Source of the DNA: Oscillospiraceae bacterium
GTDB lineage: Bacteria > Bacillota > Clostridia > Oscillospirales > Ruminococcaceae
Assembly (NCBI GenBank): GCA_017828975.1
Contig: JAGAJN010000031.1
Location: 160,146 to 224,145, forward strand
Length of the DNA stretch: 64,000 nucleotides
Reading direction: 5' to 3'
Each line of letters opens with the position of its first letter. Position 1 is the first letter of the stretch. Below the pieces are notes generated by a model that saw only the letters and a list, made by a program, of their open reading frames with translations, ran no database searches and was not told the origin of the DNA. Positions 1-7,887 of this stretch are shown one piece after another. The position numbers and the translations under genes are program-made.

Positions 1-515
1 TACCCGTGGCGATAGCTGCTATCACGCTGGGACCTGTGGGCGGTGCAGTAGTCGGCGCAGTTTTCGGACTGACAAGCTTTCTGCAGTGCATCGGCGTCGG
101 CGGAACAAGCGGAATGGGCGTTATTCTTTTTGAAATAAGCCCCGTGCTGGCATTTGTCCAGAGATTTGTTCCGAGAGTGCTGGACGGCTTCCTGCTAGGC
201 TATATCTATTCGGGAACAAAGAAGCTTTTTAACCCCTATGCAGCCTGCTTTGTTACGGGATTTTTCTCGGCGTTTCTTAACACTGCGTTCTTTATGACGG
301 CTCTGGTTGCACTTTTTGGCAATACGGATTATGTCAGGGAACTAATGGACGGCAGAAACGTTATCGTATTTATCTGCGCATTTGTCGGAGTAAATGCTGT
401 TTGCGAAATGCTTTCATCGACTGTTATATCGGGTGCGGTGGGCACTGCACTTATTAAGGCGAAGCTTATCCCGACGGCTGATTTAAAGAAGGCATCGCCG
501 CAGGAAACAGCTTGA
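1..515 (+). CDS. ECF transporter S component, pantothenate type (5' partial)
   Basis: This is the C-terminal part of a substrate-binding (S) membrane subunit of an energy-coupling factor vitamin transporter. The reading frame is open to the window edge, so the true start lies upstream; the GTG at position 6 is probably internal. The visible 169 residues hold about five hydrophobic segments, including Gly-rich first helices (GPVGGAVVGAVFG) typical of the ECF S fold. The stop is 17 nt before the pantothenate kinase gene coaX, which has its own GGAGGA ribosome site. Co-location with coaX suggests that pantothenate is the substrate (PanT type); that is inference from context. The S fold is well supported, the substrate less so. 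Confidence 0.8.
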   Translation, partial: PVAIAAITLGPVGGAVVGAVFGLTSFLQCIGVGGTSGMGVILFEISPVLAFVQRFVPRVLDGFLLGYIYSGTKKLFNPYAACFVTGFFSAFLNTAFFMTALVALFGNTDYVRELMDGRNVIVFICAFVGVNAVCEMLSSTVISGAVGTALIKAKLIPTADLKKASPQETA

Positions 516-532
516 TTTCGGAGGAATAAAAA

Positions 533-1297
533 ATGGTTCTTGCTGTTGATATAGGAAATTCAAATATCGTGCTGGGCTGTTTTGAGGGGAGCGAGATAAA
601 GTTCGTTGAACGTCTTTCCACTAACCTCAACTCCACCGAGCTTGAATATACTGTACTTATCAAGACGATACTGGAGCTTAACAATATTGACGGGAATACC
701 TTTGAGGGGGGAATAATCTCCTCGGTCGTCCCGTCGGTTACGCATACTGTCAAGAAGGCGATGGAGCGGCTTACGGGACGGGACACAATCGTTGTCGAGC
801 CGGGACTGAAAACAGGTCTGAAGATAAGGCTTGACAATCCCGCACAGCTGGGAAGTGACAGAGTTGCGGACGCTGTTGCGGCGATAAACTTTTACCCTTG
901 TCCGTCCATTATAATTGATATGGGCACGGCTACGACAATTTCCGTTATCGGCGCAGACAAGAGCTTTCTCGGCGGAATGATAATCCCCGGGCTTCGGGTA
1001 TCGCTGGAGTCGCTGTCAATGCGTACCTCACAGCTGCCCAAAATCAGCCTTGAACCGCCCAAAAGAGTCATCGGCTCAAACACGGTCGATTGCATGAAAA
1101 GCGGCATTATCTACTACACTGCTTCCGGCATAGACGGTGCGGTCGACCGTCTTGAAGCGGAGCTTGGCGAGAAATGCACGGTAATTTCAACAGGCGGTCT
1201 GGCAAACACCATTATCCCTTTCTGCAAGCGTGATATTATCATCGACGATAAGCTGCTTTTAAAGGGGCTTATGGTCATTTACAATAAAAACAAATAA
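533..1297 (+). CDS. coaX: Type III pantothenate kinase
   Basis: CoaX phosphorylates pantothenate in the first committed step of coenzyme A synthesis, in the cytoplasm. The 254-residue protein has the family length and the ASKHA-type phosphate motif at the N-terminus (residues 3-12, LAVDIGNSNI). It also has the central DMGTATT motif near residue 125 and a Gly-rich STGGLA segment near residue 220. The start follows GGAGGAATAAAAA. It lies directly downstream of a probable pantothenate ECF S subunit, forming an uptake-and-kinase unit. coaD, for a later step of the same pathway, is at 53854 in this window. The identification is secure. Confidence 0.95.
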   Translation: MVLAVDIGNSNIVLGCFEGSEIKFVERLSTNLNSTELEYTVLIKTILELNNIDGNTFEGGIISSVVPSVTHTVKKAMERLTGRDTIVVEPGLKTGLKIRLDNPAQLGSDRVADAVAAINFYPCPSIIIDMGTATTISVIGADKSFLGGMIIPGLRVSLESLSMRTSQLPKISLEPPKRVIGSNTVDCMKSGIIYYTASGIDGAVDRLEAELGEKCTVISTGGLANTIIPFCKRDIIIDDKLLLKGLMVIYNKNK

Positions 1298-1311
1298 TAC
1301 AATACAAATAT

Positions 1312-1349
1312 AGCCGCTGCGGTTTAAATAATGACCGCAGCGGCTTTTT
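1312..1349. terminator. Bidirectional intrinsic terminator between coaX and pyrB
   Basis: A 12-bp stem (AGCCGCTGCGGT, 1312-1323, with its complement 1334-1345) encloses a 10-nt loop. A T-rich tail follows on the plus strand, and the A-rich flank on the other side gives a U tract for the minus strand. It separates the convergent genes coaX and pyrB and can serve both. Confidence 0.85.
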
Positions 1350-1364
1350 CTTTGCCAAAAGGTG

Positions 1365-2450
1365 TTACTTTGCAATTCTTTCATCGCAGAATTCGCAGAT
1401 ATATTCCTTTTCTGTTTCGATAAATGATTTCGGGAGATACTCCTCCTTGTGGGTGATACACTTGGGATTGGTGCAGGTAAGCTCATCGTGGATATGACCT
1501 TTAAGCATCTGCTGGGGAACGGGGTTTTCGCTTTCCTCTATCATGGTGAGGATAAGCGCCATTCTGACATACATTCCGTACTTAGCCTGCTCGAAGAACT
1601 TTGTTCTGGGGTCATGGTCGGTGTTTACGGGAATTTCGTCCAGACGGGGCAGGGGGTGAAGGACGATAAGGTCGGCCTTTGCCTTTGCCAGCTTGTCATT
1701 GTCAAGGCAGTAAACGTTTTTCAGACGCTCATATTCCTCCATGCTGGAAAAACGCTCCTGCTGAACTCTTGTCATATACAGTACATCAAGATTTCCGATA
1801 GCGTCATCAAGAGAGGGGATCTCCTCATAGGGACAGTTTCTGCTGTCAAGTATCTCCTTAACATAATTGGGCATTGCCAGCTCGTCTGTGGAGATGAAAA
1901 CAAACTTATTGTCGGGGTAACGGGACAGAGCCTTGCAAAGTGAATGAACCGTTCTGCCGTTTTTCAGATCGCCGCACAGACCGACGGTAAGTCCCGTAAG
2001 CCTGCCCTTCTCGCGGGAGAGGGTGAGCAGGTCTGTAAGTGTCTGAGTGGGGTGGAGATGTCCGCCGTCGCCTGCGTTGATAATGGGGCAGTCAGCGGTG
2101 AGAGATGCAGCCTTAGCAGAGCCTTCAAGGGGATTTCTCATAACCATGATATCCGCATAGGAGCTTACTATCTTAGTTGTGTCCTTGAGATTTTCGCCCT
2201 TTGCTACCGAGGACGTTTCGGGGTTGTCAAAGCCGATAAGTGTTCCGCCAAGACGGAGCATAGCGGTCTGGAAGGACATTTGTGTTCTGGTGGAAGGCTC
2301 ATAAAAAAGTGTTGCGAGAATTTTTCCGTCGCACTTTTTCGCATATTCCTTGGGATTATCCTTTATTGCCGAGCCGAGAGAGATGATCTTGTCCCACCAT
2401 TCTCTGGGACGGTCGTCAAGGTCGATAAGATTCTGAAAAGAAGAATTCAT
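1365..2450 (-). CDS. pyrB: Aspartate carbamoyltransferase with fused PyrI-type zinc domain
   Basis: The enzyme condenses carbamoyl phosphate and aspartate, the committed step of pyrimidine synthesis. The carbamoyl-phosphate motif STRT is at residues 53-56 and HPLPR at 265-269. The last 47 residues match the zinc-binding part of the regulatory subunit PyrI, with Cys at about 326, 331, 352 and 355 (CTNPKC and CEFC). The allosteric nucleotide domain of PyrI is absent, so this is a catalytic chain plus zinc module (361 aa). The ATG at 2450 was chosen because GGAGGA precedes it and the promoter lies at 2491-2519, so upstream in-frame ATGs cannot be used. No separate pyrI is visible nearby. Confidence 0.9.
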   Translation of the reverse strand: MNSSFQNLIDLDDRPREWWDKIISLGSAIKDNPKEYAKKCDGKILATLFYEPSTRTQMSFQTAMLRLGGTLIGFDNPETSSVAKGENLKDTTKIVSSYADIMVMRNPLEGSAKAASLTADCPIINAGDGGHLHPTQTLTDLLTLSREKGRLTGLTVGLCGDLKNGRTVHSLCKALSRYPDNKFVFISTDELAMPNYVKEILDSRNCPYEEIPSLDDAIGNLDVLYMTRVQQERFSSMEEYERLKNVYCLDNDKLAKAKADLIVLHPLPRLDEIPVNTDHDPRTKFFEQAKYGMYVRMALILTMIEESENPVPQQMLKGHIHDELTCTNPKCITHKEEYLPKSFIETEKEYICEFCDERIAK

Positions 2451-2490
2451 AGCTATTTCCTCCACATAGAATAAATTTGCACTAAGCTTT

Positions 2491-2519
2491 ATTCTATCAG
2501 ATTTTTCTTCTTTTTTCAA
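2491..2519 (-). promoter_or_regulatory. Promoter of pyrB
   Basis: On the minus strand the -35 is TTGAAA (2514-2519) and the -10 is TAGAAT (2491-2496), 17 nt apart. This is a good housekeeping-type promoter. It places the transcript start near 2484 and supports the pyrB start at 2450. Confidence 0.7.
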
Positions 2520-2559
2520 GAGGATATTATAATTTTTTTGTTAAAGAATCGCTGACGGT

Positions 2560-2763
2560 TCAGTTTTGCTTCGGCGGCACTATTTTTGTTTCCCTGCGCT
2601 CCTCGAATTCCGTGTACGGCTCTGTGCCGTCGGGAATGACGGGAGCTTCATTTTTTCCGGGGAATATTTTCAGTTCGCCTTTGCTGTGTACCTTAATGCT
2701 GTCGGGGACTTTGCTTTCTCTGACGGGACTGCCGCTGTAAAAGGGCTTGTCGGATTCAACCAT
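2560..2763 (-). CDS. Small hypothetical protein, 67 aa
   Basis: No family is recognised. The protein is hydrophilic, rich in Pro, Glu and Lys, without a signal peptide or membrane segment, and probably disordered. It is judged real because AAAGGAAG lies 8 nt before the ATG and the gap to pyrB has no other gene. It lies upstream of pyrB on the same strand but pyrB has its own promoter, so the two need not be one operon. Function is unknown. Confidence 0.55.
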   Translation of the reverse strand: MVESDKPFYSGSPVRESKVPDSIKVHSKGELKIFPGKNEAPVIPDGTEPYTEFEERRETKIVPPKQN

Positions 2764-2886
2764 ATGAATACTTCCTTTCTTTTTTACTATGTTTGTATTA
2801 TAGCTTACTTTGATGTTTATTTATTGTAAAAAACGGAATATATGCAAGTATTAATAATAAAGTTGCATTTCAGTTCCGATAATTAC

Positions 2887-2915
2887 AATATTTCTGCAAA
2901 TAGCGGTGATATAAT
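2887..2915 (+). promoter_or_regulatory. Promoter of the amino-acid/opine oxidation operon with candidate AraC-type site
   Basis: An extended -10 element (TG at 2907-2908, TATAAT at 2910-2915) has no good -35. In its place is AATATTTCT (2887-2895), whose reverse complement AGAAATATT is found at the same distance from the -10 of the downstream AraC-family gene (9391-9399). A weak -35 plus a shared motif suggests activation by that regulator. This is inference from sequence. Confidence 0.5.
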
Positions 2916-2990
2916 GAATGACATCAAAGGAAATAACGTCAAACAGAAGCGGCGTCGTTTCCCGCATGCAAGCTGAAAGGAAGTATTGTT

Positions 2991-4127
2991 ATGAGTTATC
3001 CAAGTGTTGATTTTCTTTATCTGAATGAGGAAGACATGATTGCAGCAGGCGTAAAGGATATGGCAGGCTGCATTGAAACAATGGAAGAAATGTTCAAGCT
3101 GATGAAGGTCGGCAATTACAGAATGGGCGGCGCAAACGGAAACTCTCACGGTTGTATGGTAATGTTCCCGCCCACATCGCCCTTCCCCGAAATGCCCGTT
3201 GACGGTCCCGACAGACGGTTTATGGCAATGCCTGCATATCTGGGCGGCAAGTTCGATATGGCGGGAATGAAATGGTACGGTTCCAACGTTGCCAACAAGG
3301 AAAAGGGTTTGCCCCGTTCGATACTGATGCTTACGCTGAATGACAAGGACACAGGCGCACCGCTTGCGTATATGTCCGCAAATATCCTTTCCGCATACAG
3401 AACGGGTGCAGTTCCCGGAGTCGGATACAAGCATCTGTCAAAGAAGGATTCAAAGGTGGTCGGAATCATCGGACCGGGCGTTATGAGCAAGACGGCTCTT
3501 GCGGCGATAATGGCAGTTCGTCCCGAGATTGAAACCATCAAGGTAAAGGGCAGAGGAAAGGCTTCTCTTGATGCGTTTATCGAACACGTCAAGACAGAAT
3601 ATCCAAGTGTTAAGAATGTTTACGCAGTTGATACCATTGAAGAAGCTGTACGGGATTCGGACATTGTATCCGCAAGCACATCGACGCCCACAGGCGACCC
3701 CGCCGAATATCCCTACATAAAGGAAGAATGGATAAAGCCCGGTGCTCTTATCAGCTCCACGGCGGCTCTCAGATTTGACGATGACTTTGTTATCAACAGA
3801 GCAAGAACAGTCACAGACAACATTATGCTTTACGAAGCATGGGAAGAAGAAATGAAGCCCAATGCTTACAACACAGTTCCTATTCCCGCAGTAAGAGTAA
3901 TGGACCTTATTGCAGAGGGAAAAATGAGCAAGGACAGGGTAGACGATCTTGGTGATATTCTTATGGGAACTATCCCCGTTCACCGTGATGAAAATGAGAT
4001 AATCATCTATTCCATCGGCGGTATGCCTGTTGAAGATGTGGCATGGGGTACGGTAGTTTACAGAAACGCCCTTGCAAAGGGCATCGGCACAAAGCTTAAT
4101 CTTTGGAAAACGCCGCAGATGATCTGA
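2991..4127 (+). CDS. Ornithine cyclodeaminase/mu-crystallin family enzyme
   Basis: This 378-residue protein has the ornithine cyclodeaminase (OCD) fold. A Rossmann motif GIIGPGVM lies at 158-165, the family SAYRTGA segment at 134-140 (R137), and a conserved Lys (MKWYGSN) at about 94. OCD-fold enzymes are NAD(P)-dependent and act on amino-acid imines: ornithine cyclodeaminase, ketimine reductases, alanine dehydrogenase and N-carboxyalkyl amino-acid dehydrogenases. It is first in an operon with four redox subunits, a PII protein and an amino-acid permease, so it probably handles the amino acid or imine made by that complex. Databases name some relatives 'tyramine oxidase subunit B', a label not supported here by sequence alone. 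The ribosome site is GAAAGGAAG. Confidence 0.85.
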   Translation: MSYPSVDFLYLNEEDMIAAGVKDMAGCIETMEEMFKLMKVGNYRMGGANGNSHGCMVMFPPTSPFPEMPVDGPDRRFMAMPAYLGGKFDMAGMKWYGSNVANKEKGLPRSILMLTLNDKDTGAPLAYMSANILSAYRTGAVPGVGYKHLSKKDSKVVGIIGPGVMSKTALAAIMAVRPEIETIKVKGRGKASLDAFIEHVKTEYPSVKNVYAVDTIEEAVRDSDIVSASTSTPTGDPAEYPYIKEEWIKPGALISSTAALRFDDDFVINRARTVTDNIMLYEAWEEEMKPNAYNTVPIPAVRVMDLIAEGKMSKDRVDDLGDILMGTIPVHRDENEIIIYSIGGMPVEDVAWGTVVYRNALAKGIGTKLNLWKTPQMI

Positions 4128-4151
4128 TATATTATTGGAGGGAGAAGTAAA

Positions 4152-4478
4152 ATGAGAATCGACGAACATCCAATACTGGGAACCTACGAAAAGGGAAGAA
4201 CGGTTTCCTTCACCTTTGACGGAAAAGAGCTTCAGGGCTGTGAGGGTGAGCCTATTGCCATCGCCCTGAAAAATGCGGGAGTAATGGTCCACCGCTACAC
4301 CAAAAAGGAGCACAAGCCCCGTGGAATATTCTGTGCTATCGGACGCTGCACAGACTGCGTAATGATAGTAAACGGTAAGCCTAATGTGCGTACCTGCATA
4401 ACACCCCTTGAAGAGGGCATGGAAGTCAGGACGCAGTATGGCGTCGGTGAAAAAGCGGAAGGGGGTGCTCAGCAATGA
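4152..4478 (+). CDS. Small [2Fe-2S] ferredoxin-like subunit (HcnA/OoxA-linked type)
   Basis: This 108-residue protein has the plant-type [2Fe-2S] pattern of the small subunits of hydrogen cyanide synthase and opine or D-amino-acid dehydrogenases. Cluster cysteines are C61, C66, C69 and C82 (FCAIGRCTDC then RTC). It probably passes electrons between the flavin subunits. A GGAGG site precedes the ATG. Its end overlaps the next gene by 4 nt, as expected for a translationally coupled complex. Confidence 0.88.
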   Translation: MRIDEHPILGTYEKGRTVSFTFDGKELQGCEGEPIAIALKNAGVMVHRYTKKEHKPRGIFCAIGRCTDCVMIVNGKPNVRTCITPLEEGMEVRTQYGVGEKAEGGAQQ

Positions 4479-6061
4479 AAAGATATGATATGATAATCGT
4501 GGGTGCAGGTCCCGCAGGCTTGTCCGCTGCTATCGAAGCTGCAAAAAGGGGAATGAAGGTCGTTGTTTATGACGAAAACGCAAAGCCCGGCGGACAGCTT
4601 TTCAAGCAGATACATAAGTTCTTCGGCTCTAAGGAGCACAAGGCTAAAATAAGGGGCTTTCACATCGGTGAGGAGCTGCTTGCAGAGGCAAATTCTCTTG
4701 GCGTTGAGGTGGTTCTGAATGCCATTGTTATCGGACTTTTCCCCGAAAAAGAGGTCACCGTAAAGATTGATGACCACGTTGAGCACGTCAAGGGAGATAC
4801 AATTCTTATTGCGACGGGTGCAAGCGAAAATATGGTAACATTCCCCGGCTGGACGCTGCCCGGAGTTATCGGAGCGGGTGCTGCTCAGACTATGATGAAT
4901 CTTCATGGAACTCTCCCCGGGAAAAAAGTGCTGATGCTCGGTTCGGGAAATGTCGGTCTGGTCGTAAGCTTTCAGCTTATGCAGGCGGGCTGTGAGGTAG
5001 TCGCTCTTGCAGACGCTGCACCAAGAGTCGGCGGTTACGGCGTTCATGCTGCAAAGGTCGCTCGCTGCGGTGTTCCGTTCTATCTGTCCCACACAATAGT
5101 AAAGGCTGACGGAGATGAGTATGTTACAGGCGTTACCATCGGTGAGGTAGACAAGAACTGGCAGGTCATTCCCGGTACGGAAAAGCATTTTGATGTTGAT
5201 ACTATCTGTCTGGCGGTAGGACTTTCGCCTATGTCAAAGCTTGCGGATATGGCGGGCTGTGCAATGGAGGATAATCCCGCAAAGGCAGGATTTGTTCCCA
5301 CGGTAGACAAGTACGGCGAAACTTCCATTCCCGGAATTTACGCTGCGGGAGATGTTTCGGGAATAGAAGAAGCGTCCAGCGCAATGATTGAAGGACGTAT
5401 TGCGGGAATTGCCGCTGCCGCAAAGCTTGGCTTCATTTCCGAGGAGGAATGTGAAGCCGAGGTGGAAAAGCAGGAGTCTGCACTTAACGGTCTGCGTCAG
5501 GGAATGTTCGCCCCGGGCATGAGAGGAAAGATGATAACCGAAACCGAGGAAGGCGTAGAGATCTCGCAAAATCTCCTGAAAAAGGGATTTGTTTCGGACG
5601 ATGAAATTGAGCGTTTTCCCGGAGTTACACATAACACAGGTGTTCACCCTGTTATCGAATGTACACAGAATATCCCCTGCAATCCTTGTCAGGACGCTTG
5701 CCCGAAGCACTGCATAAAAATAGGAAGCAACATTACAGCGCTGCCTGCCATTGACCCCGAACAGAAATGTACAGGCTGCGGAATGTGTGTAGCAAGCTGT
5801 TCGGGACAGGCAATATTCCTTGTAAATGAGGACTGCGGCGACGGCACAGCGGAGATAACGCTGCCTTACGAATTTCTCCCGCTCCCCGAAAAGGGTGCAA
5901 AGGGTACGGCGCTTAGCAGAAGCGGCGAGGCTGTCTGCGAGGCGGAAGTGGTAAATGTGAGAAGCGCAAAGGCGTTTGACCACACCCATCTGCTCACAAT
6001 GAAGGTGCCTAAGGAATACGCAATGAAGGCAAGATTTTTTAAGGAGGCAGTTAAGTCATGA
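4475..6061 (+). CDS. FAD/NAD(P)-binding oxidoreductase subunit with 4Fe-4S ferredoxin domain (HcnB/OoxA-like)
   Basis: This 528-residue subunit starts with an FAD Rossmann motif (IIVGAGPAGLSAAIEA, residues 6-21) and has a second dinucleotide motif (MLGSGNVGLV) near residue 153. The 'AAGD' FAD motif (IYAAGDVSG) is near residue 290. Unlike HcnB, it carries a ferredoxin-like region at about 393-445 with two cysteine groups (CNPCQDACPKHC and CTGCGMCVASC), consistent with two [4Fe-4S] clusters. In HcnB-type proteins a BFD [2Fe-2S] domain is fused at the C-terminus; here that domain is the separate next gene. It probably channels electrons from the DAO-type subunit to a cellular acceptor. It overlaps its neighbours by 4 nt on both sides. 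Confidence 0.88.
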   Translation: MKRYDMIIVGAGPAGLSAAIEAAKRGMKVVVYDENAKPGGQLFKQIHKFFGSKEHKAKIRGFHIGEELLAEANSLGVEVVLNAIVIGLFPEKEVTVKIDDHVEHVKGDTILIATGASENMVTFPGWTLPGVIGAGAAQTMMNLHGTLPGKKVLMLGSGNVGLVVSFQLMQAGCEVVALADAAPRVGGYGVHAAKVARCGVPFYLSHTIVKADGDEYVTGVTIGEVDKNWQVIPGTEKHFDVDTICLAVGLSPMSKLADMAGCAMEDNPAKAGFVPTVDKYGETSIPGIYAAGDVSGIEEASSAMIEGRIAGIAAAAKLGFISEEECEAEVEKQESALNGLRQGMFAPGMRGKMITETEEGVEISQNLLKKGFVSDDEIERFPGVTHNTGVHPVIECTQNIPCNPCQDACPKHCIKIGSNITALPAIDPEQKCTGCGMCVASCSGQAIFLVNEDCGDGTAEITLPYEFLPLPEKGAKGTALSRSGEAVCEAEVVNVRSAKAFDHTHLLTMKVPKEYAMKARFFKEAVKS

Positions 6062-6375
6062 ACGACAGAAGCAGAGATATAGGCGAATTTGTTCCCCAGC
6101 CCGATGATGATATGATCGTCTGCCGCTGTGAGGAAATTACAAAGGGCGAAATAAGACGTGCCGTTCACGACGGAATGTTCACCCTTACAGAAATAAGAAG
6201 ATACCTGCGTACAGGAATGGGACTTTGTCAGGGACAGACCTGCACAAAGCTTGTGAAGGCTATCGTGTCGAGAGAATTGGGCGTCAGACCGAATGAGCTT
6301 GAGCCTGCTACGGGACGTGCACCTATGCGCCCCATTGAAATGAAAATTCTTGCAAATGATAAGGAGGATGCGTAA
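6058..6375 (+). CDS. BFD-like [2Fe-2S] subunit
   Basis: This 105-residue protein matches the bacterioferritin-associated-ferredoxin-like domain: C22 and C24 (VCRCEEI) with C57 and C62 (GMGLCQGQTC). In HcnB, OoxA and NoxA this domain is the C-terminal part of the larger flavoprotein; here it stands alone. It overlaps the preceding flavoprotein by 4 nt and the next gene by 1 nt, so a fixed subunit ratio is likely. Its role is an electron-transfer subunit of the same complex. Confidence 0.88.
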   Translation: MNDRSRDIGEFVPQPDDDMIVCRCEEITKGEIRRAVHDGMFTLTEIRRYLRTGMGLCQGQTCTKLVKAIVSRELGVRPNELEPATGRAPMRPIEMKILANDKEDA

Positions 6376-7493
6376 TGAACTCTGATGTACTTATTATAGG
6401 AAGCGGCATCATTGGCTGCGCAGCCGCTTACAATCTGGCAAAAAAAGGCGTTAAGGTCACTGTTATCGAAGCAAGCTCAAATATCGGAAACGGCGGTTCT
6501 GTGAGAAACGGCGGCGGTGTCCGTCAGTCGGGACGTGACCCCAGAGAGCTGCCCCTTGTAATGTATGCTATCAAAAATATCTGGCCAAATCTTTCGGAAA
6601 TGCTGGATACAAATGTTGAATATCATCAGCAGGGAAATCTACGTCTTGGCAGCAGCGAAAGGCATAAGCAGATACTTGACGGTCTGACCGAACGTGCCGT
6701 TAAATGCGGGCTTGATGTGAGAATGATCGACGGAAAGGAAGCAAGGGAGATAAACCCCTATCTGTCCGATGCCGTTACCTGCGCAAGCTGGTGTCCAACG
6801 GACGGCCATGCTAATCCTCTTACCGCCACAATGGGCTATTACAAAATGGCTCGCCGCCTCGGTGCACACTTTATTTCCGATGAAAAGATTGTTGAGCTGA
6901 GAAAGCACAAGGGCGCTGTCAGACAGGCTGTTGCCGCTTCGGGAAATGTTTACGAAGCCGATAGGATAATCCTTGCGGCAGGCTTTGAAAGCAGAGTAAT
7001 CGCAAACACCGTTGGTGTTGATGTTCCCATGCAGCCCGTTCTTCTGGAAACGCTGGTAACGGAAGCGGTTTCGCCGATGTTCTGGCAGATGCTGGGTACT
7101 GCGGACGCTGATTTCTACGGTCATCAGACAGATCACGGCTCCTTTGTTTTCGGACTGAATTCGGGTCTTGAGCCTTACGCAAAGCCGGGAAAGCCCGTTT
7201 CGTCAAGCATTGCAGCTTCGGCGGCGTGCAGAGGTATCATGCACTATTTCCCGTCCCTTGAGGGCATTAAGGTGGTAAGAACATGGGCGGGCTGGATGGA
7301 TTCCTGTGCAGACCATGTTCCCGTAATAAGCAAGGTTGACGAATGCCCGGGACTAATCCTTGCCTGCGGTTTCACGGGACACGGCTTCGGAATTTCTCCC
7401 GCAGTCGGTCTGGTGCTTTCGCAGCTTGCTTGTGACGAGGAAACGGCAGTCGATCTGTCGGCGCTGAGATACGACAGATTTGCCGCAAAATAA
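6375..7493 (+). CDS. FAD-dependent amino-acid/opine dehydrogenase catalytic subunit (DAO family)
   Basis: This 372-residue protein has the D-amino-acid oxidase fold. An N-terminal FAD motif (DVLIIGSGIIGCAAAYNLA, residues 4-22) is followed by an RNGGGVRQSGRD loop near residue 48. A C-terminal CGFTGHGFGISPA segment is typical of glycine/sarcosine oxidases, HcnC and OoxB. This subunit should oxidise the C-N bond of an amino acid, N-alkyl amino acid or opine. The substrate cannot be read from sequence; candidates are opines, D-amino acids, proline analogues and sarcosine-like compounds. The Ti-plasmid octopine catabolic operon, which pairs ooxA/ooxB with an ocd gene, is the nearest known analogy. 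Confidence 0.87.
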   Translation: MNSDVLIIGSGIIGCAAAYNLAKKGVKVTVIEASSNIGNGGSVRNGGGVRQSGRDPRELPLVMYAIKNIWPNLSEMLDTNVEYHQQGNLRLGSSERHKQILDGLTERAVKCGLDVRMIDGKEAREINPYLSDAVTCASWCPTDGHANPLTATMGYYKMARRLGAHFISDEKIVELRKHKGAVRQAVAASGNVYEADRIILAAGFESRVIANTVGVDVPMQPVLLETLVTEAVSPMFWQMLGTADADFYGHQTDHGSFVFGLNSGLEPYAKPGKPVSSSIAASAACRGIMHYFPSLEGIKVVRTWAGWMDSCADHVPVISKVDECPGLILACGFTGHGFGISPAVGLVLSQLACDEETAVDLSALRYDRFAAK

Positions 7494-7509
7494 GGAAGGA
7501 GTTGTCCAT

Positions 7510-7872
7510 ATGAAATTATTAAGAGTTGAAATCATCACAAGTATGTCAAAGGTAGAGCCGTTAAAGGAGGCTCTCGGCAAATTTCACATCAGCGGAATGA
7601 CCGTCAGCCAGGTGCTTGGCTGCGGCGTTCAGTACGGTACTCCCGAATATGAAGCGGAGAGCAAAAGACGTGAGATAAGTCTTTTGCCAAAGGAGCTTGT
7701 TATGATGGTTGTCCCCGAGGACGAGCTTGACGCACTCCTTGAATTTGTAAAGAAGGAGCTTTATACGGGACATATCGGTGACGGAAAGATCTTCGTTTCC
7801 GAGATAGTAAACGCAATTCGTGTCCGCACAGGCGAGGAGGGCGTTGAAGCCGTAGTTGAAGGTGAATTGTAA
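7510..7872 (+). CDS. PII-family nitrogen regulatory protein
   Basis: PII proteins are trimeric sensors of ATP/ADP and 2-oxoglutarate that control transporters and enzymes. This 120-residue copy has the B-loop TGHIGDGK (86-93), the C-loop Arg pair in AIRVRTGE (R104, R106) and Gln in the T-loop base (Q41), so nucleotide binding is expected. The T-loop lacks a Tyr at the position uridylylated in GlnB. It sits between a redox operon and an APC permease, not beside amtB, so it probably controls the permease or the dehydrogenase. The ATG at 7510 follows AAGGAAGGAG; an in-frame ATG at 7480 lies inside the preceding gene and has no such site. Confidence 0.88.
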   Translation: MKLLRVEIITSMSKVEPLKEALGKFHISGMTVSQVLGCGVQYGTPEYEAESKRREISLLPKELVMMVVPEDELDALLEFVKKELYTGHIGDGKIFVSEIVNAIRVRTGEEGVEAVVEGEL

Positions 7873-7887
7873 AAGGCGGGATTCTGT

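Noticed and set aside
3450-4475. 341-aa minus-strand ORF across the OCD and ferredoxin genes
   Set aside because: It spans two well-supported genes and has no recognisable domain or ribosome site.
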